Of a DNA stretch of 64,000 nt, positions 54,147-63,747 are shown in pieces. The DNA is from Enterovibrio sp. JCM 19048. GTDB taxonomy: Bacteria > Pseudomonadota > Gammaproteobacteria > Enterobacterales > Vibrionaceae. Location of the stretch: NCBI GenBank assembly GCA_001310415.1, contig BAXE01000020.1, forward strand, positions 26,907 through 90,906. The letters are read 5' to 3'. Every line of letters begins with the position of its first letter. The first letter of the stretch is position 1. The notes under the pieces were generated by a model that saw only the letters and a program-made list of their open reading frames with translations, was not told the origin of the DNA and made no database searches. A program made the position numbers and the translations under genes.

Positions 54147-54865
54147 ATGAAAAATTAGCCGTCATCACTGGTGCAAGTTCAGGTATTGGTGAAGCCATTG
54201 CAAAACAACTTTCTGCATTGGGTCATCCGCTGCTGCTGTTGGCACGCCGCGTTGAGCGTCTGGAAGCGCTGAACCTGCCAAACACCTTGTGCAGAAAGGT
54301 TGATGTGACAGACAAAGCCGCATTTGAAGCGGCGATCAAAGAAGCGGAAGCCCAATACGGCGAGACTGATCTGCTGGTTAACAACGCAGGCGTCATGCTG
54401 CTGGGCGATGTGACTACCCAGAATGCGGCAGAGTGGCAGAACATGTTCAACGTGAACGTGCTGGGTTTGTTGAACGGCATGCAAGCGGTGCTGGCGCCAA
54501 TGAAAGCGCGCAACGGCGGCACTATCGTTAACATCAGCTCTGTGGCTGGCCGTAAAACCTTCCCGAACCATGCGGCATACTGTGGCACCAAATTCGCGGT
54601 ACATGCCATTTCAGAAAACGTTCGTGAAGAAGTGGCGGATGCCAATGTCCGCGTGATCACCATTGCGCCGGGTGCGGTGGAAACTGAACTGCTGTCCCAC
54701 ACCACCAGTGATGAAATCAAAGCCGGTTACGACAGCTGGAAAGAGGAAATGGGCGGTGTACTGAAAGCTGACGATATTGCGAGCGCAGTTTGTTATGCAT
54801 ACGGCTTCCCGCAAAACGTCTGTGTACGTGAGATTGTTATGACGGCAACCCGCCAGCAACCATAA
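54147..54865 (+). CDS. Short-chain dehydrogenase/reductase, one apparent frameshift at the start
   Basis: About 239 residues. SDR signatures: cofactor-binding VITGASSGIGEAIA, LLVNNAGVMLLG, catalytic Ser in VNISSVAGRKTFPNH, YxxxK in AAYCGTKFAV, and TIAPGAVETEL. The ATG at 54147 follows GAGGTAG; only five A follow it, where six give MKKLAVITGAS, so as read the codons stop at once. Cytoplasmic NAD(P)H-dependent reductase of unknown substrate. Divergent from a LysR regulator. Confidence 0.9.
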
Positions 54866-54895
54866 CAGACACGAAGAAAAACGGTGATAAAAATC

Positions 54896-54929
54896 AGCCC
54901 TTCGAGGACTCTGTCCCGAAGGGCTTTTT
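54896..54929 (+). terminator. Rho-independent terminator
   Basis: AGCCCTTCG (54896-54904) pairs with CGAAGGGCT (54917-54925), followed by T residues, after the SDR gene. Confidence 0.85.
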
Positions 54930-55059
54930 GTTTTCAGCTGGCTAAACGAACCCGGCTGGTTGGAGGTTGCAACAGCGGGGTTGCGCTGCATTGTCAAATC
55001 AGTCCATTGCATGAAATAATCCCGCGCCAAACTGTTCTAACCACAATGATGGTGACTTT

Positions 55060-55305
55060 ATGAATAATCCAAACAATATCATCGACAGCCTTGAAGAGCT
55101 GGAAGCCTTTCTTATCGCCATCGAAAATGGCGGCCTGGGTTTGACCGGCGTGGCTGGCGTTGCACTTGCCACCAACAATGCGAACGGTCAGCCTTTCGTG
55201 GCAGTGCTGGATGACAAGCACCAACTTCTCCTGGCGCGCAATGTTACCCAGGAAGTGTTTAACACCGGCAAAGATCTGGTGCGTAACGGACCGAAAAAGC
55301 ACTGA
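55060..55305 (+). CDS. Small hypothetical protein
   Basis: 81 residues: acidic, no signal peptide, with NNIIDSLEELEAFLIAIENG and QPFVAVLDDKHQLLLARNVT. A weak GGTGA site precedes the ATG. A hairpin at 55341 follows. I do not recognise a family. Codon use resembles the surrounding genes, so I consider it real. Confidence 0.6.
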   Translation: MNNPNNIIDSLEELEAFLIAIENGGLGLTGVAGVALATNNANGQPFVAVLDDKHQLLLARNVTQEVFNTGKDLVRNGPKKH

Positions 55306-55340
55306 TCGCAGCTTCAGTCTCGATCTGCATCTCGATCAGA

Positions 55341-55366
55341 ACAAAGGGCGTGGTCGCGCCCTTTGT
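55341..55366. terminator. Hairpin after the small hypothetical gene
   Basis: ACAAAGGGCG (55341-55350) pairs with CGCCCTTTGT (55357-55366). No T run follows, so termination is uncertain. Confidence 0.5.
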
Positions 55367-55851
55367 GGTTCGGCAGGTGGAGCAAATGCCTTCACGCCCC
55401 ACAAACTGGGGGCTGGTTTTATGGGCTTCAACTCGAATCACGCAGAGAGTCTATCTCCAATAAATGTTATTTATTACATGTATTTATGGAAATAATTGCC
55501 AGAGAAATAATCAGATCTCTCCAGGCAAATAAATACGCTTTCAAAAATTTACCTATCTATTCTGCCGACAAGGTGTATACTGGGCGCCGCTCATAAAATC
55601 GAGCTATTAATGATATTTTCAGTTCAAGTATCTTCCTAGTTTTCTTTCGAATTACTTCGTCATATTAAGCCATCGAGAGCTTCTACTTTCTATCCCATTT
55701 AGTAGTCTCGTTTTACTATTTTAATCTGTTCCTGAGCATTCCCTGGCTGAAAACCAAGCGTGGTTTGGTTTTTATGCTGTCACTGTTTGGGGCGCAAGAA
55801 GACCCGTCACGGCTGATGCAGCGTGTGGAGGGCTTCAAAGAGGAAAGTGAA
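55367..55851. other. Gene-poor region
   Basis: No convincing gene. It becomes AT-rich from about 55455. A terminator-like dyad AAACCAA (55751-55757) and TTGGTTT (55765-55771) with a T run lies about 80 bp before the next start. Confidence 0.4.
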
Positions 55852-56055
55852 ATGAAAAAAAAGAACAATAAATTCCAGAAACAAGCGTGGAAAAACAGCG
55901 GTGAAGCACGATTTGAGCAAATGGTAGGGGAATACCAACGCGCGAAAGCTGAGCTTGATGCAATGGAGAAGGATACGCCAGAGCATGCTGCACAACAAAA
56001 GCTCTGCGACACATTGTTTTCAAATGCTGAACGTTTCTTTAAACAGCACCAATAA
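55852..56055 (+). CDS. Small charged hypothetical protein
   Basis: 67 residues, starting MKKKNNKFQKQAWKNSGEAR and helical throughout (MVGEYQRAKAELDAMEKDTP). The ATG at 55852 is preceded by AGAGGAAAG; a longer in-frame start at 55765 has no ribosome site. Closed by a strong terminator. Basic N-terminus and acidic middle; function unknown. Confidence 0.65.
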   Translation: MKKKNNKFQKQAWKNSGEARFEQMVGEYQRAKAELDAMEKDTPEHAAQQKLCDTLFSNAERFFKQHQ

Positions 56056-56106
56056 ATATAACTTCATAGATTGGCGTTGATATAAGTCCGCTGGTCCTGT
56101 GAAAAG

Positions 56107-56132
56107 AAAAAGCCCGAATTTTCGGGCTTTTT
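56107..56132 (+). terminator. Rho-independent terminator
   Basis: AAAAAGCCCGAA (56107-56118) pairs with TTCGGGCTTTTT (56121-56132). Confidence 0.9.
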
Positions 56133-56198
56133 GATTTTTAATATTGGGTAAAGCAGTGTTTAATTTATATTCTTTTATTTTTTAATGTTGAAATGAAA

Positions 56199-56420
56199 TT
56201 ATCTTTCCGCCAATACGTCTTTTAAAATAAACATGCCGTTCAGCGCCATCCCGGTTTCTTTCAGGCGTTTGACAAAGCCAATCCACTCCAGATCTTTGGT
56301 TGAGAAGTCACGATGGCCGCTACTGTTTCTGCGCACGTCTTTCAGCAAGCCGATTTTTTCGTAATACCTGAGGGTGTAAGCGGATAGCCCAGCCAGATGT
56401 GAAAACTCTTTCATGTTCAT
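56199..56420 (-). CDS. MerR-family regulator, short or truncated
   Basis: 73 residues: MNMKEFSHLAGLSAYTLRYY, EKIGLLKDVRR and DLEWIGFVKRLKETGMAL are the winged-helix DNA-binding domain of MerR regulators. The ligand-binding and dimer helix, normally another 40-60 residues, is missing; the frame ends in FILKDVLAER. Either a DNA-binding-only variant or a gene cut by an indel near 56225. The start at 56420 follows AAGGGAAGG. No clear partner gene. Confidence 0.7.
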   Translation of the reverse strand: MNMKEFSHLAGLSAYTLRYYEKIGLLKDVRRNSSGHRDFSTKDLEWIGFVKRLKETGMALNGMFILKDVLAER

Positions 56421-56568
56421 AAGCCCTTCCCTTGGTTTTTGAATCGTGAATAGCGGGTGCCAAAGTCGCTGCTTGGGATTATTCAACATTACAGGTAAAG
56501 GGCTGGCGTGGGGAAGGCTAGGATGGGGTTGGGCGTTTGGTTTGTGCCCCAACAGCAACCCCCTCTAA

Positions 56569-56589
56569 CTCCCCCTTGAAAAGGGGGAG
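56569..56589. repeat. Palindromic REP-like element
   Basis: CTCCCCCTT and AAGGGGGAG form a perfect 9-bp inverted repeat with a GAA loop, preceded by ACCCCCTCTAA. Elements of this form occur between genes in many bacteria. A partial relative lies near 44168. Confidence 0.6.
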
Positions 56590-56653
56590 GATCAAAGCGG
56601 TGTACAAACCGGAGACATCTTTTAGCTTCTGACCGGACACACCGTTTACACTA

Positions 56654-56735
<82 letters not shown>

Positions 56736-56744
56736 GCACCTCAC

Positions 56745-57816
56745 TCATCCAATCTGCACTTCCAAATCAGATTCCAGCGACGATGAACACGCAAGCACAT
56801 AGCCTTGCTCGATTTCCTCCGGTGTCAGGGTTTCCTGGCTGGTGGAGGTGACGCTGCCTTTGCGAACCTTGCATTTGCACGAACCACAGATGCCACTGCG
56901 ACAGGCGACAATGATCGGTAAGCCTGCGTTTTCCAGCACATCGGCCAGTGGCTGGCCTTTCTGGGCATCTAGGGTTTGGGCGAAATCCGGGACGAAGACA
57001 CTGACACTTTCACTAGCATCGGTAGTTTCTGTCGCTACGCTAACTGCGTTGGCGGCGGGCGTGAAGCTTTCTTGATAGAAGTTCGCCATATCAAAGCCAA
57101 GGTCGTTTAAATAGCCCTGAAAATCCTGCATAAACTGGCTGGGGCCGCATAGGTAAACGGTGCGCTCCCTGAAATCAGGTACCAGTTCCTGTATCCATTC
57201 GGCATTCAGTCGGCCTTGAGGGTGCGCGGTGCCTTCGCGGTTTTTCAACAGCAGCTTGAGGTGAAACTGGGGGAAGACCGCGTCCAGTGTTTCCAGTTGA
57301 TCGAAATAGATGGTTTCTGCCGGGCTGCGGGCGATGTGCAGGAAGGCGATATCGACGTTGCTCTCGTTCTCCTGCCCTGCATGGTGTAACCAATGTTTCG
57401 CCATGGAATAGACCGGCGTGATGCCGCATCCGGCGCTGATCAGTAAGGTTTTGGCTGAGCCTTCACGTTGCTGGCGGGTGATCGATACAGTTAAAATCAC
57501 CGGTCGGTGGCAAAGCCTGAACCGTATCGCCGGGCAACAGTGAATCGACAATGTAATTGGAAACCTTACCGCCTTCGACGCGCTTGATGGTGAGCTGAAG
57601 GTAGTCTTCACCGTTTGTCGAGCTGATGGAATAGGCGCGGAATTCCATTTTTCCGTCAATCTCAACGCCAAGGTTAATAAACTGACCGGGCTTGAACTGG
57701 AACAAAAGCGATTCGGTGAGGTCGGCCAGTTTAATGCTAACGGTATCATGGGTTTCGGTGTTTTTATCGATGCAGCGGAGCGTGACGGGCTGGTTACCTT
57801 GCCATTCAAAAAACAT
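56745..57816 (-). CDS. hcr: NADH oxidoreductase for hybrid cluster protein (Hcr), one apparent frameshift
   Basis: About 357 residues. FAD domain with FRAYSISSTNGEDYLQLTIK (RxYS motif) and GGKVSNYIVD; NAD domain with LLISAGCGITPVYSMAKHW and VYLCGPSQFMQDF; C-terminal plant-type [2Fe-2S] domain with CRSGICGSCKCKV and a later cysteine in GYVLACSS. It passes electrons from NADH to Hcp. A shift near 57478 (in IDHPP-REGSAKT) is a two-base loss or one-base gain. Second gene of the hcp-hcr operon, 98 bp after hcp with a hairpin in the gap. Confidence 0.92.
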
Positions 57817-57871
57817 AGTCTTCTCTATCGTGCGGTGTGGAAAAAGTAGATGGTGGAACTGGTGCGTTGAG

Positions 57872-57897
57872 AAAACGCCCCGCGGCAAAGCGGGGCG
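57872..57897 (-). terminator. Hairpin between hcp and hcr (possible attenuator)
   Basis: CGCCCCGC (57876-57883) pairs with GCGGGGCG (57890-57897). On the minus strand it is followed by TTTTC, the form of a weak intrinsic terminator. It could lower hcr relative to hcp, or protect the hcp message end. Confidence 0.6.
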
Positions 57898-57914
57898 CAA
57901 TGGGGCGTTTGAAA

Positions 57915-59576
57915 TTACGCCGCCAGAATCGCTTTCAGATCGTCCTGCACATTGCCAATGCTGCGCATGTCGAACTTCTCCTGAATGATGGCGATGAGGT
58001 TCGGTGTCAGGAACGCTGGCGCAGTAGGGCCGGTGTAAATGCCTTTCACGCCCAGCGCAAACAGGGTCAGCAGGATCACAATCGCTTTCTGCTCGAACCA
58101 TGACAGCACCAGTGTCAGTGGCAGTTCGTTGATGTCGCAATCGAACTCTTTTGCCAGCGCCAGCGCAAGCTGGATAGCCGAGTAGGCATCATTACACTGA
58201 CCGACATCCAACAGGCGAGGGATGCCATTGATGTCGCCAAAGGTGTTTTTGTTGAAGCGGAACTTACCGCACGCCAGCGTCAGGATCAGGGTGTCTTCCG
58301 GCGCTTCAGCGGTGAAGTCGGTGTAGTAGCTGCGCTCGGCCTTATCACCGTCACAACCGCCCACCAGGAAGAAGTGTTTGATGTTGCCCTGTTTCACCTG
58401 ATCGATAACCGCTGGAGCGGCATTCATCAGCGCGTTGCGGCCAAAGCCGACGGTAATGTGGTGTTCGATTTCATTGTGCTGGAAACCAGGCTGCGCCAGT
58501 GCACACTCGACCACTGCGCTGAAATCGTCACCTTCAAGGTGCGCCACACCTGGCCAGCCGACAATGCTGCGGGTAAACAGGCGGTCTGCATATTGACCAA
58601 CGTTCGGGTTCAGCAGACAGTTGGAGGTCATCACAATCGCGCCTGGGAAGTTGGCGAATTCTTTCTGCTGGTTTTGCCACGCGCTGCCGTAGTTACCCAC
58701 CAGATGCGGGTATTTTTTCAGTTCCGGGTAGCCGTGTGCTGGCAGCATTTCACCGTTGGTGTAGACATTGATGCCCTTGCCTTCGGTCTGTTGCAGGATT
58801 TTTTCCAGATCGTGCAGGTCGTGACCGGAAACCAGAATACATTTGCCTTTCACGGGCTTCACGTTAACCGTGGTTGGCTCTGGGTGGCCGAAGGTTGCGG
58901 TCTCGCCCAGATCCAGCATTTCCATCACTTTGTAGTTCATCAGGCCGATCTGCATTGAGCAGTCCAGCAGCGCACCCAAATCTTCAGGGTCGGTACCCAG
59001 CCACGCCATGATGTCATGGTACTCGGCGTAGATATCGTTATTGGTTTGCTCCAAAACGCGGGCGTGCTCCATGTACGCCGCCGCCCCTTTCAGGCCGTAA
59101 AGGCAAAGCAGGCGCAGGCCAATCACATCTTCATGTACCTGGTCTTTACCACGGTTCACCGCGACTTGTGGGGCAAAGGCCAAGATTTCTTCTGCGCTGT
59201 AAGGCAGGTCGAATTCAGCAACGGCAGGCACGTTTTCCAGAGTTTGGTTTGCCAGCGTGGCAGCCGCCAGTACCTGTTCTTTCAGCTTTGCTTTGTAGCC
59301 TGCGGCTTGGGAAGTCAGAGCCAGAATGCGCTCAGGGTCAAAGTTGACGTTGGTGAGAGTCGAGAAGAATGCTTTTGGTGCCCACTGATTGATTTCATCG
59401 TTGATGATGCCGAACTCACGCGCTTTTGATGCCCAAAAAGAAACCCCTTGCAAGGTGTAAACCAGCACGTCTTGCAGATCAGAAACTTCAGAGGTTTTGC
59501 CGCACATACCTTGTGCAAATGAACAACCTTTAACAGCAGGGGTTTGAATTGTCTGTTCGCATTGAATACAGAACAT
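57915..59576 (-). CDS. hcp: Hybrid cluster protein (nitric-oxide reductase / S-nitrosylase)
   Basis: 553 residues, intact. N-terminal cluster cysteines [20 protein letters not shown] and GMCGKTSE; hybrid-cluster ligands in VTSNC-type segment [41 protein letters not shown] and [11 protein letters not shown]. In enteric bacteria Hcp reduces nitric oxide under anaerobic conditions and controls protein S-nitrosylation. The start is MFCIQCEQ at 59576 behind GGAG. A sigma-54-type promoter and NorR-like sites lie upstream, and norR is the adjacent gene. Confidence 0.97.
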   Translation of the reverse strand: MFCIQCEQTIQTPAVKGCSFAQGMCGKTSEVSDLQDVLVYTLQGVSFWASKAREFGIINDEINQWAPKAFFSTLTNVNFDPERILALTSQAAGYKAKLKEQVLAAATLANQTLENVPAVAEFDLPYSAEEILAFAPQVAVNRGKDQVHEDVIGLRLLCLYGLKGAAAYMEHARVLEQTNNDIYAEYHDIMAWLGTDPEDLGALLDCSMQIGLMNYKVMEMLDLGETATFGHPEPTTVNVKPVKGKCILVSGHDLHDLEKILQQTEGKGINVYTNGEMLPAHGYPELKKYPHLVGNYGSAWQNQQKEFANFPGAIVMTSNCLLNPNVGQYADRLFTRSIVGWPGVAHLEGDDFSAVVECALAQPGFQHNEIEHHITVGFGRNALMNAAPAVIDQVKQGNIKHFFLVGGCDGDKAERSYYTDFTAEAPEDTLILTLACGKFRFNKNTFGDINGIPRLLDVGQCNDAYSAIQLALALAKEFDCDINELPLTLVLSWFEQKAIVILLTLFALGVKGIYTGPTAPAFLTPNLIAIIQEKFDMRSIGNVQDDLKAILAA

Positions 59577-59627
59577 ATTGGGGTCTCCAGTGATTGTTGT
59601 AATCGTCGTGATATTTACCCCTAGAGA

Positions 59628-59643
59628 GCAGAATGCGTGCCAA
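59628..59643 (-). promoter_or_regulatory. Sigma-54 promoter of hcp-hcr
   Basis: On the minus strand TTGGCACGCATTCTGC gives GG at -24 and GC at -12 with the standard spacing (consensus TGGCACGNNNNTTGC). It lies 52 bp before the hcp start codon, with an enhancer-binding regulator gene next to it. Confidence 0.8.
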
Positions 59644-59697
59644 AATTTATCTGTTTGAAATTTATGATTTTTGTTGTTTTTAAGTAGGTGGTGTGAT

Positions 59698-59731
59698 GTC
59701 ATTAATACAACGCGGAAAGTGTCTTAATGAC
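59698..59731. promoter_or_regulatory. NorR-like enhancer sites
   Basis: GTCATTAATAC (59698-59708) and GTCTTAATGAC (59721-59731) both fit the NorR core GT-N7-AC and share ATTAA centres in a 23-bp repeat. They lie 55-100 bp upstream of the sigma-54 promoter, the usual enhancer distance. E. coli norV has three such sites; only two were found here. Confidence 0.65.
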
Positions 59732-59750
59732 ATCGAACACTACGGAGTGC

Positions 59751-61276
59751 CTATTTGTTAATCCCGAGCTTTTTGCCCATTCGGTACAGATTGCCCCGAT
59801 CCATCTGCAAAAATTCCGCCGCTTTTGCCCACACGCCGCCATTTTGGCTCAAAGCATGTTCAATTAAATCACGCTGGTAGCCTTCAACCAGCTCACGCAT
59901 CGGCTGGCTTTCTTTTGGCAAATAGTGCGATGTGTTTTTGACATCATTTAGCGCCAGCGAGGCATCAAAATGGCTTGAAAGAATGGTCACCGCGCCTTGT
60001 TGAATGGCATGCAATGCCGCGCGGGTCAGGGTGTGTTCCAGCTCGCGGACGTTGCCATACCAGGCTGGGATTCCAGCTGCGCCAATACTTTAGGGTGCAC
60101 GTGCAGATTGGGCGCATTAAAGTGTTGGCGTACTTTTTCCAGCAGGTATCCAGCCAGAACAGGAATGTCTCCCTCACGGGCGCGCAGCGGTGGCACATGG
60201 ATAGGGAACACATTCAGGCGGTGGAACAGATCAGCGCGGAACGTACCGGCCTCGACTTCTTTTTCCAGCTGGCGGTTGGTCGCCGCCACAATACGGACAT
60301 TCACCAGTAAATGCTGGTCGCTGCCGACCCGTTGCAGTTCTCCTTGCTGGATAACCCGCAGCAGTTTTGCCTGTAAAACCAGCGGCAACTCACCGACTTC
60401 ATCAAGGAAAATGGTGCCGCCATCTGCCAGTTCAAATTTCCCAGCCCGGTGGCTGTTGGCACCGGTGAACGCACCTTTCACATGACCGAACAGCTCACTT
60501 TCGGCCAGTCCTTCCGGCAAGGCGGCGCAGTTCACGTAAATCATTGGTTTGTCGCTGCGAAGGGACTGGGCATGCACCGAGTGGGCGACCAGCTCTTTTC
60601 CCGTGCCGGTCTCCCCGGTGATCAACACGGCGTAATCGGACTTGGCAACGGTGGCGATATTGTTTCTCAGTTGAGTGATTTGCGGCTTAACCCCACCATC
60701 TCACCGTGCTGGGAACGCGCCTGTTGAATCAGGGTCTGGGTGACGCTTTTCTGCTTCTGGTTCTGCGCCTTAAGCGCTTTAAGCTGGGCAATATTGCGAA
60801 GGGTCGCAGCGGTCAACGCCGCAAAGGTTTCAATCGTGACCGGGTCGATATTATCAAACGCGCCAACCGCCATGGCATCCATGTCAATGCCCCGACAAGC
60901 TGGCCTTCAACATACAGGCTGAATCCCATGCAGTCATGGACATCAATGCACTGGTCTTCACTCAGCAAGGTGCCGTCAAACGGATCCGGCAACGGACAGT
61001 CTGCATCGAAACGCACCGGCTCGCGGCTTTGGACAATCGCCTCCAGCCTTGGGTGTGCTTTGGGAAAATAGCGACGACCCAGCACTGAACTTTGCAATCC
61101 CCGCACTGCCACTGGCGTAAGAAAGCATCCTGATCCAAGATAAACAGACAGCTCGCATCGCAGGGGAAGACCTGAGCCACGCCATCAATCAGGCTTTGGT
61201 ATTGCTGTTCGTGGGAACGGTTGGAACTAAGGTTAAGCGCGATATTGAGCAGAACATGGTCGACGGTCGGAGACAT
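59751..61276 (-). CDS. norR: Nitric-oxide-responsive sigma-54 activator NorR, four apparent frameshifts
   Basis: About 509 residues after repair, the NorR size. N-terminal GAF domain that binds nitric oxide through non-haem iron ([40 protein letters not shown]); AAA+ domain with Walker [17 protein letters not shown], intact GAFTGA in [13 protein letters not shown], Walker [12 protein letters not shown], arginine-finger segment [20 protein letters not shown]; Fis-type DNA-binding end [20 protein letters not shown]. Shifts near 61100, 60893, 60685 and 60065. Start [10 protein letters not shown] at 61276. It lies upstream of hcp in the same direction, with its target promoter in between. Confidence 0.93.
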
Positions 61277-61618
61277 AACACACCCGGAAAAAGCCCAGAA
61301 AGTGGTCATGCTAGCAAGCTGATGTCATTTGAACATCGAAAGCAGGTAAAGATTGATGTTCCATTGACGACGATCAACTGACACGCAAATTCCGCATTAC
61401 AGTGATATGCATCTGGTTTTCTTATCTGGATTAAAAGTGTTGTCTGTTTCTTGCAAACCTTGCCATCTAACAACTCCTTTTCTGCAAAAAGTGCAAACGT
61501 CATGAGTGGTTTCTTCTAGCCGCTCTGAAAGTGATTAAGCGCGTCACATACATTGTTATTTTCACGCCATCATAGGCTTTTGGAACGACTGTTGTGCGTT
61601 ATCAGAGGTACCTAATAA
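61277..61618. other. Divergent intergenic region
   Basis: No gene is seen in 342 bp. It should carry the norR promoter (leftward) and that of the small exported protein at 61619 (rightward). No known operator was identified. Confidence 0.45.
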
Positions 61619-62089
61619 ATGGCATTCCGGATGGAAAGAAAAACACTTTGGGGAGTTGCTGCGTTGTTCATTGGGATCAGTTTTGGTGTGCAGGCTGATG
61701 GAGCGCGGATGCAGGCATTCACTGATGCTGTGCAAGAGAAGGTGACTGATCAAAACCTGATGCTGATAGCGATGGAAGCAGGTAAACGCTGGACACAGAC
61801 GATAGAGATTTATAACGGAAATGCGCCTGTTCCAGATGCTCAAACAGCGCGGCATATTGTCGCCCGTTTGGTGGCAATTGATTTGTGTCTGAGTGATTTA
61901 CACAGTAAATCGCCGGACATTCCAAATATCAAAGACCTCTATTTCCCTTCGTTAGAGGATGCTGTTTTATCCGTTCAGGTGGCAAATAATATGGCGCAAT
62001 TTGTCGGAGATGAGGAACTTCTGATGGAGGAAATCATCGCGCAGACGGAATGTGAGGTCTTAGCGGAAGCCATACGGAAAGAAGAGTAA
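61619..62089 (+). CDS. Small exported protein of unknown function
   Basis: 156 residues, intact. A hydrophobic N-terminal signal (TLWGVAALFIGISFGVQA) is followed by an acidic, helical domain with QNLMLIAMEAGKRWTQTIEI, ARHIVARLVAIDLCLSDLHS and MAQFVGDEELLMEEIIAQTE. Start at 61619 behind GAGGT; a second in-frame ATG lies 12 bp on. Its stop overlaps the start of the next small gene (TAATG). No family recognised. Confidence 0.6.
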   Translation: MAFRMERKTLWGVAALFIGISFGVQADGARMQAFTDAVQEKVTDQNLMLIAMEAGKRWTQTIEIYNGNAPVPDAQTARHIVARLVAIDLCLSDLHSKSPDIPNIKDLYFPSLEDAVLSVQVANNMAQFVGDEELLMEEIIAQTECEVLAEAIRKEE

Positions 62090-62283
62090 TGTTTAGCGTT
62101 CTTACACACCCACTGGTTAGTCACGACGAGATCGCACAGCCGGTCTGGTTAAACCGTGGGAAAAGCGAAGTAGGCGATTTTGTTGTTCGAAAGAATTGGC
62201 TGCTAACGCAGCCAAAAGAAGGCTATTGCCTATTGACCGGAGAAGGGATCATACGTGTTATGTACGTAGCTTCAACTACATAA
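62089..62283 (+). CDS. Small hypothetical protein, overlapping start
   Basis: 64 residues: SVLTHPLVSHDEIAQPVWLN, VGDFVVRKNWLLTQPKEGYC. The ATG overlaps the stop of the preceding gene (TAATG), which suggests translational coupling. Its last 8 bp overlap the convergent VOC gene. No family recognised. Confidence 0.45.
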   Translation: MFSVLTHPLVSHDEIAQPVWLNRGKSEVGDFVVRKNWLLTQPKEGYCLLTGEGIIRVMYVASTT

Positions 62284-62644
62284 AGACAGCTTCAAGTTTG
62301 TTACCATCAGCATCGCGGATAAACGCTGCATAGTAAGTCTCACCGTACTCTGGACGCAAGCCAGGCTTACCGGCACACTCGCCACCAAGCTCTAATGCAG
62401 TAGCATAAAACTGGTCAACAGCTTCTTTGTTTGGCGCGTTGAAAGCAATGTGAGTTCCATTGCCTGAAGAGGCTGTATTTTCACATGGGCAACCTACCCA
62501 AAACTCAAAGTTTTCACCGTACGCAGCAGCTACATTTTCGATGTAATGAGTCCGTTTTATGGTCAAAGCAGATAGAACTGAATCGTAAAAAACCACCGCA
62601 GATGGCACATTTGAAACACCAACTGAGACATGATTTAGAATCAT
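62276..62644 (-). CDS. VOC (glyoxalase/bleomycin resistance) family protein
   Basis: 122 residues, intact, one VOC module pair. Conserved segments: MILNHVSVGVSNVPSAVVFY, THIAFNAPNKEAVDQFYATA and YYAAFIRDADGNKLEAVF; His in NHVSV, His in GTHIAF and Glu in LEAVF are the usual metal ligands. It probably acts as a small metal-dependent lyase or dioxygenase-like enzyme or resistance protein of unknown substrate. One base separates its start from the next gene upstream. Confidence 0.88.
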   Translation of the reverse strand: MILNHVSVGVSNVPSAVVFYDSVLSALTIKRTHYIENVAAAYGENFEFWVGCPCENTASSGNGTHIAFNAPNKEAVDQFYATALELGGECAGKPGLRPEYGETYYAAFIRDADGNKLEAVFM

Positions 62645-62645
62645 T

Positions 62646-63563
62646 TTAAACTCCTGTTTTTAAAGTGCCTGTCCCATGTTTTTTGTTTTCCAACTTACTT
62701 CTCAGCGATGTTTTTATAGCATCAGGAAGCACAACATCGCCTTCTATTACAGCTATCGCACATTCCAACCACATAACTTCATCATCTTTGTATTGGTCAA
62801 GCTCTCTGTAAGTATCACGGGATAAAATCGTGCATAGCTGTTCTTTTACTGTGCCTGATTTTTCGTATATAGGATATGAATCTATAAAATTATTAATAGT
62901 TTTGATGCGTTCTTCCTGATAATACCTATCAACGATCAAAAGATCTTGACTGTGAAGCTCCTGCTGCCTAGCTCTTACCCACTGATAGAACTCTGTAACT
63001 TGGGTATGGTAGCTATCAATCACCTTCCTCACATTGATGTCACCATCTTGTTCTCTGATGAATTTTTTTGCCTGTGATTTAATACTGCTAGATTTAAGCA
63101 GTTCAGAAGAACTAGCAGTAACGGTAAAGATAAATCCTTCATCAGAATGAGAGTCAAAACTCATAGAAGAGCCAATAGATGGTAGCTTTTCATGCTGGCA
63201 ATAGGTTCTTAGAAATTCAACAAACTTACTTAAAGAGTTCTCCTCAAAGCGTGCCTTTACTTCTGCCTCATAATCGTCAAACTTAGGAGCTTTTTCCGTA
63301 TAAACACGCCGATATAGTACTCTGGAGTGATCAACTAAAGATTTTGCAGCACAAACGTAATTGTGAAGTTTAAACCCAAGGTGAGTTAACACCTCAACCA
63401 ATTTCCAACGATTTATCACTGCAAACAACTCAAGTCCTACTCTTTCATCAGTCATGAAATTTATTACAGAGATAAGCTCTTGGTAATTACTCTCAAAGAG
63501 CCGTAACGAATAATCAAAATGATTTAGAAGATCAATTCTATTCTTTGCTTCATCCAGACTCAT
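62646..63563 (-). CDS. Hypothetical protein, probably accessory
   Basis: 305 residues, intact, largely helical: SLRLFESNYQELISVINFMT, HNYVCAAKSLVDHSRVLYRR, KVIDSYHTQVTEFYQWVRAR. It has no signal peptide, membrane helix or recognised catalytic motif. It is lower in GC than the neighbouring housekeeping genes, with many AAA/TTT codons, which points to horizontal origin. It ends 1 bp before the VOC gene start, so the two may be co-transcribed. A perfect hairpin lies upstream of its start. Confidence 0.65.
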   Translation of the reverse strand: MSLDEAKNRIDLLNHFDYSLRLFESNYQELISVINFMTDERVGLELFAVINRWKLVEVLTHLGFKLHNYVCAAKSLVDHSRVLYRRVYTEKAPKFDDYEAEVKARFEENSLSKFVEFLRTYCQHEKLPSIGSSMSFDSHSDEGFIFTVTASSSELLKSSSIKSQAKKFIREQDGDINVRKVIDSYHTQVTEFYQWVRARQQELHSQDLLIVDRYYQEERIKTINNFIDSYPIYEKSGTVKEQLCTILSRDTYRELDQYKDDEVMWLECAIAVIEGDVVLPDAIKTSLRSKLENKKHGTGTLKTGV

Positions 63564-63594
63564 GAATTCTCCTTGCGCTTAAAAAATTTATTAG

Positions 63595-63638
63595 ATCCCA
63601 AAGTGGGGTATTTAAACACCCCACTTTGGGATTTTTTG
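63595..63638. terminator. Strong bidirectional terminator-like hairpin
   Basis: ATCCCAAAGTGGGGT (63595-63609) pairs perfectly with ACCCCACTTTGGGAT (63618-63632), followed by T6 on the plus strand; on the minus strand a T run follows a few bases later. It lies 32 bp upstream of the hypothetical gene start and would block or attenuate leftward transcription into it. Confidence 0.75.
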
Positions 63639-63716
63639 CGCATCCGCCGGGCAAATGGAATTAGCGTAAACGCATGTTTTGAATAGAGTATCATCATACG
63701 CCACAAAATCACGAAC

Positions 63717-63747
63717 GAGAAAATACGACAAAATGGCGTATTTTCTC
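63717..63747. repeat. 11-bp inverted repeat
   Basis: GAGAAAATACG (63717-63727) and CGTATTTTCTC (63737-63747) with a 9-bp spacer. It does not look like an attC site, and no target duplication is visible. Confidence 0.5.
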
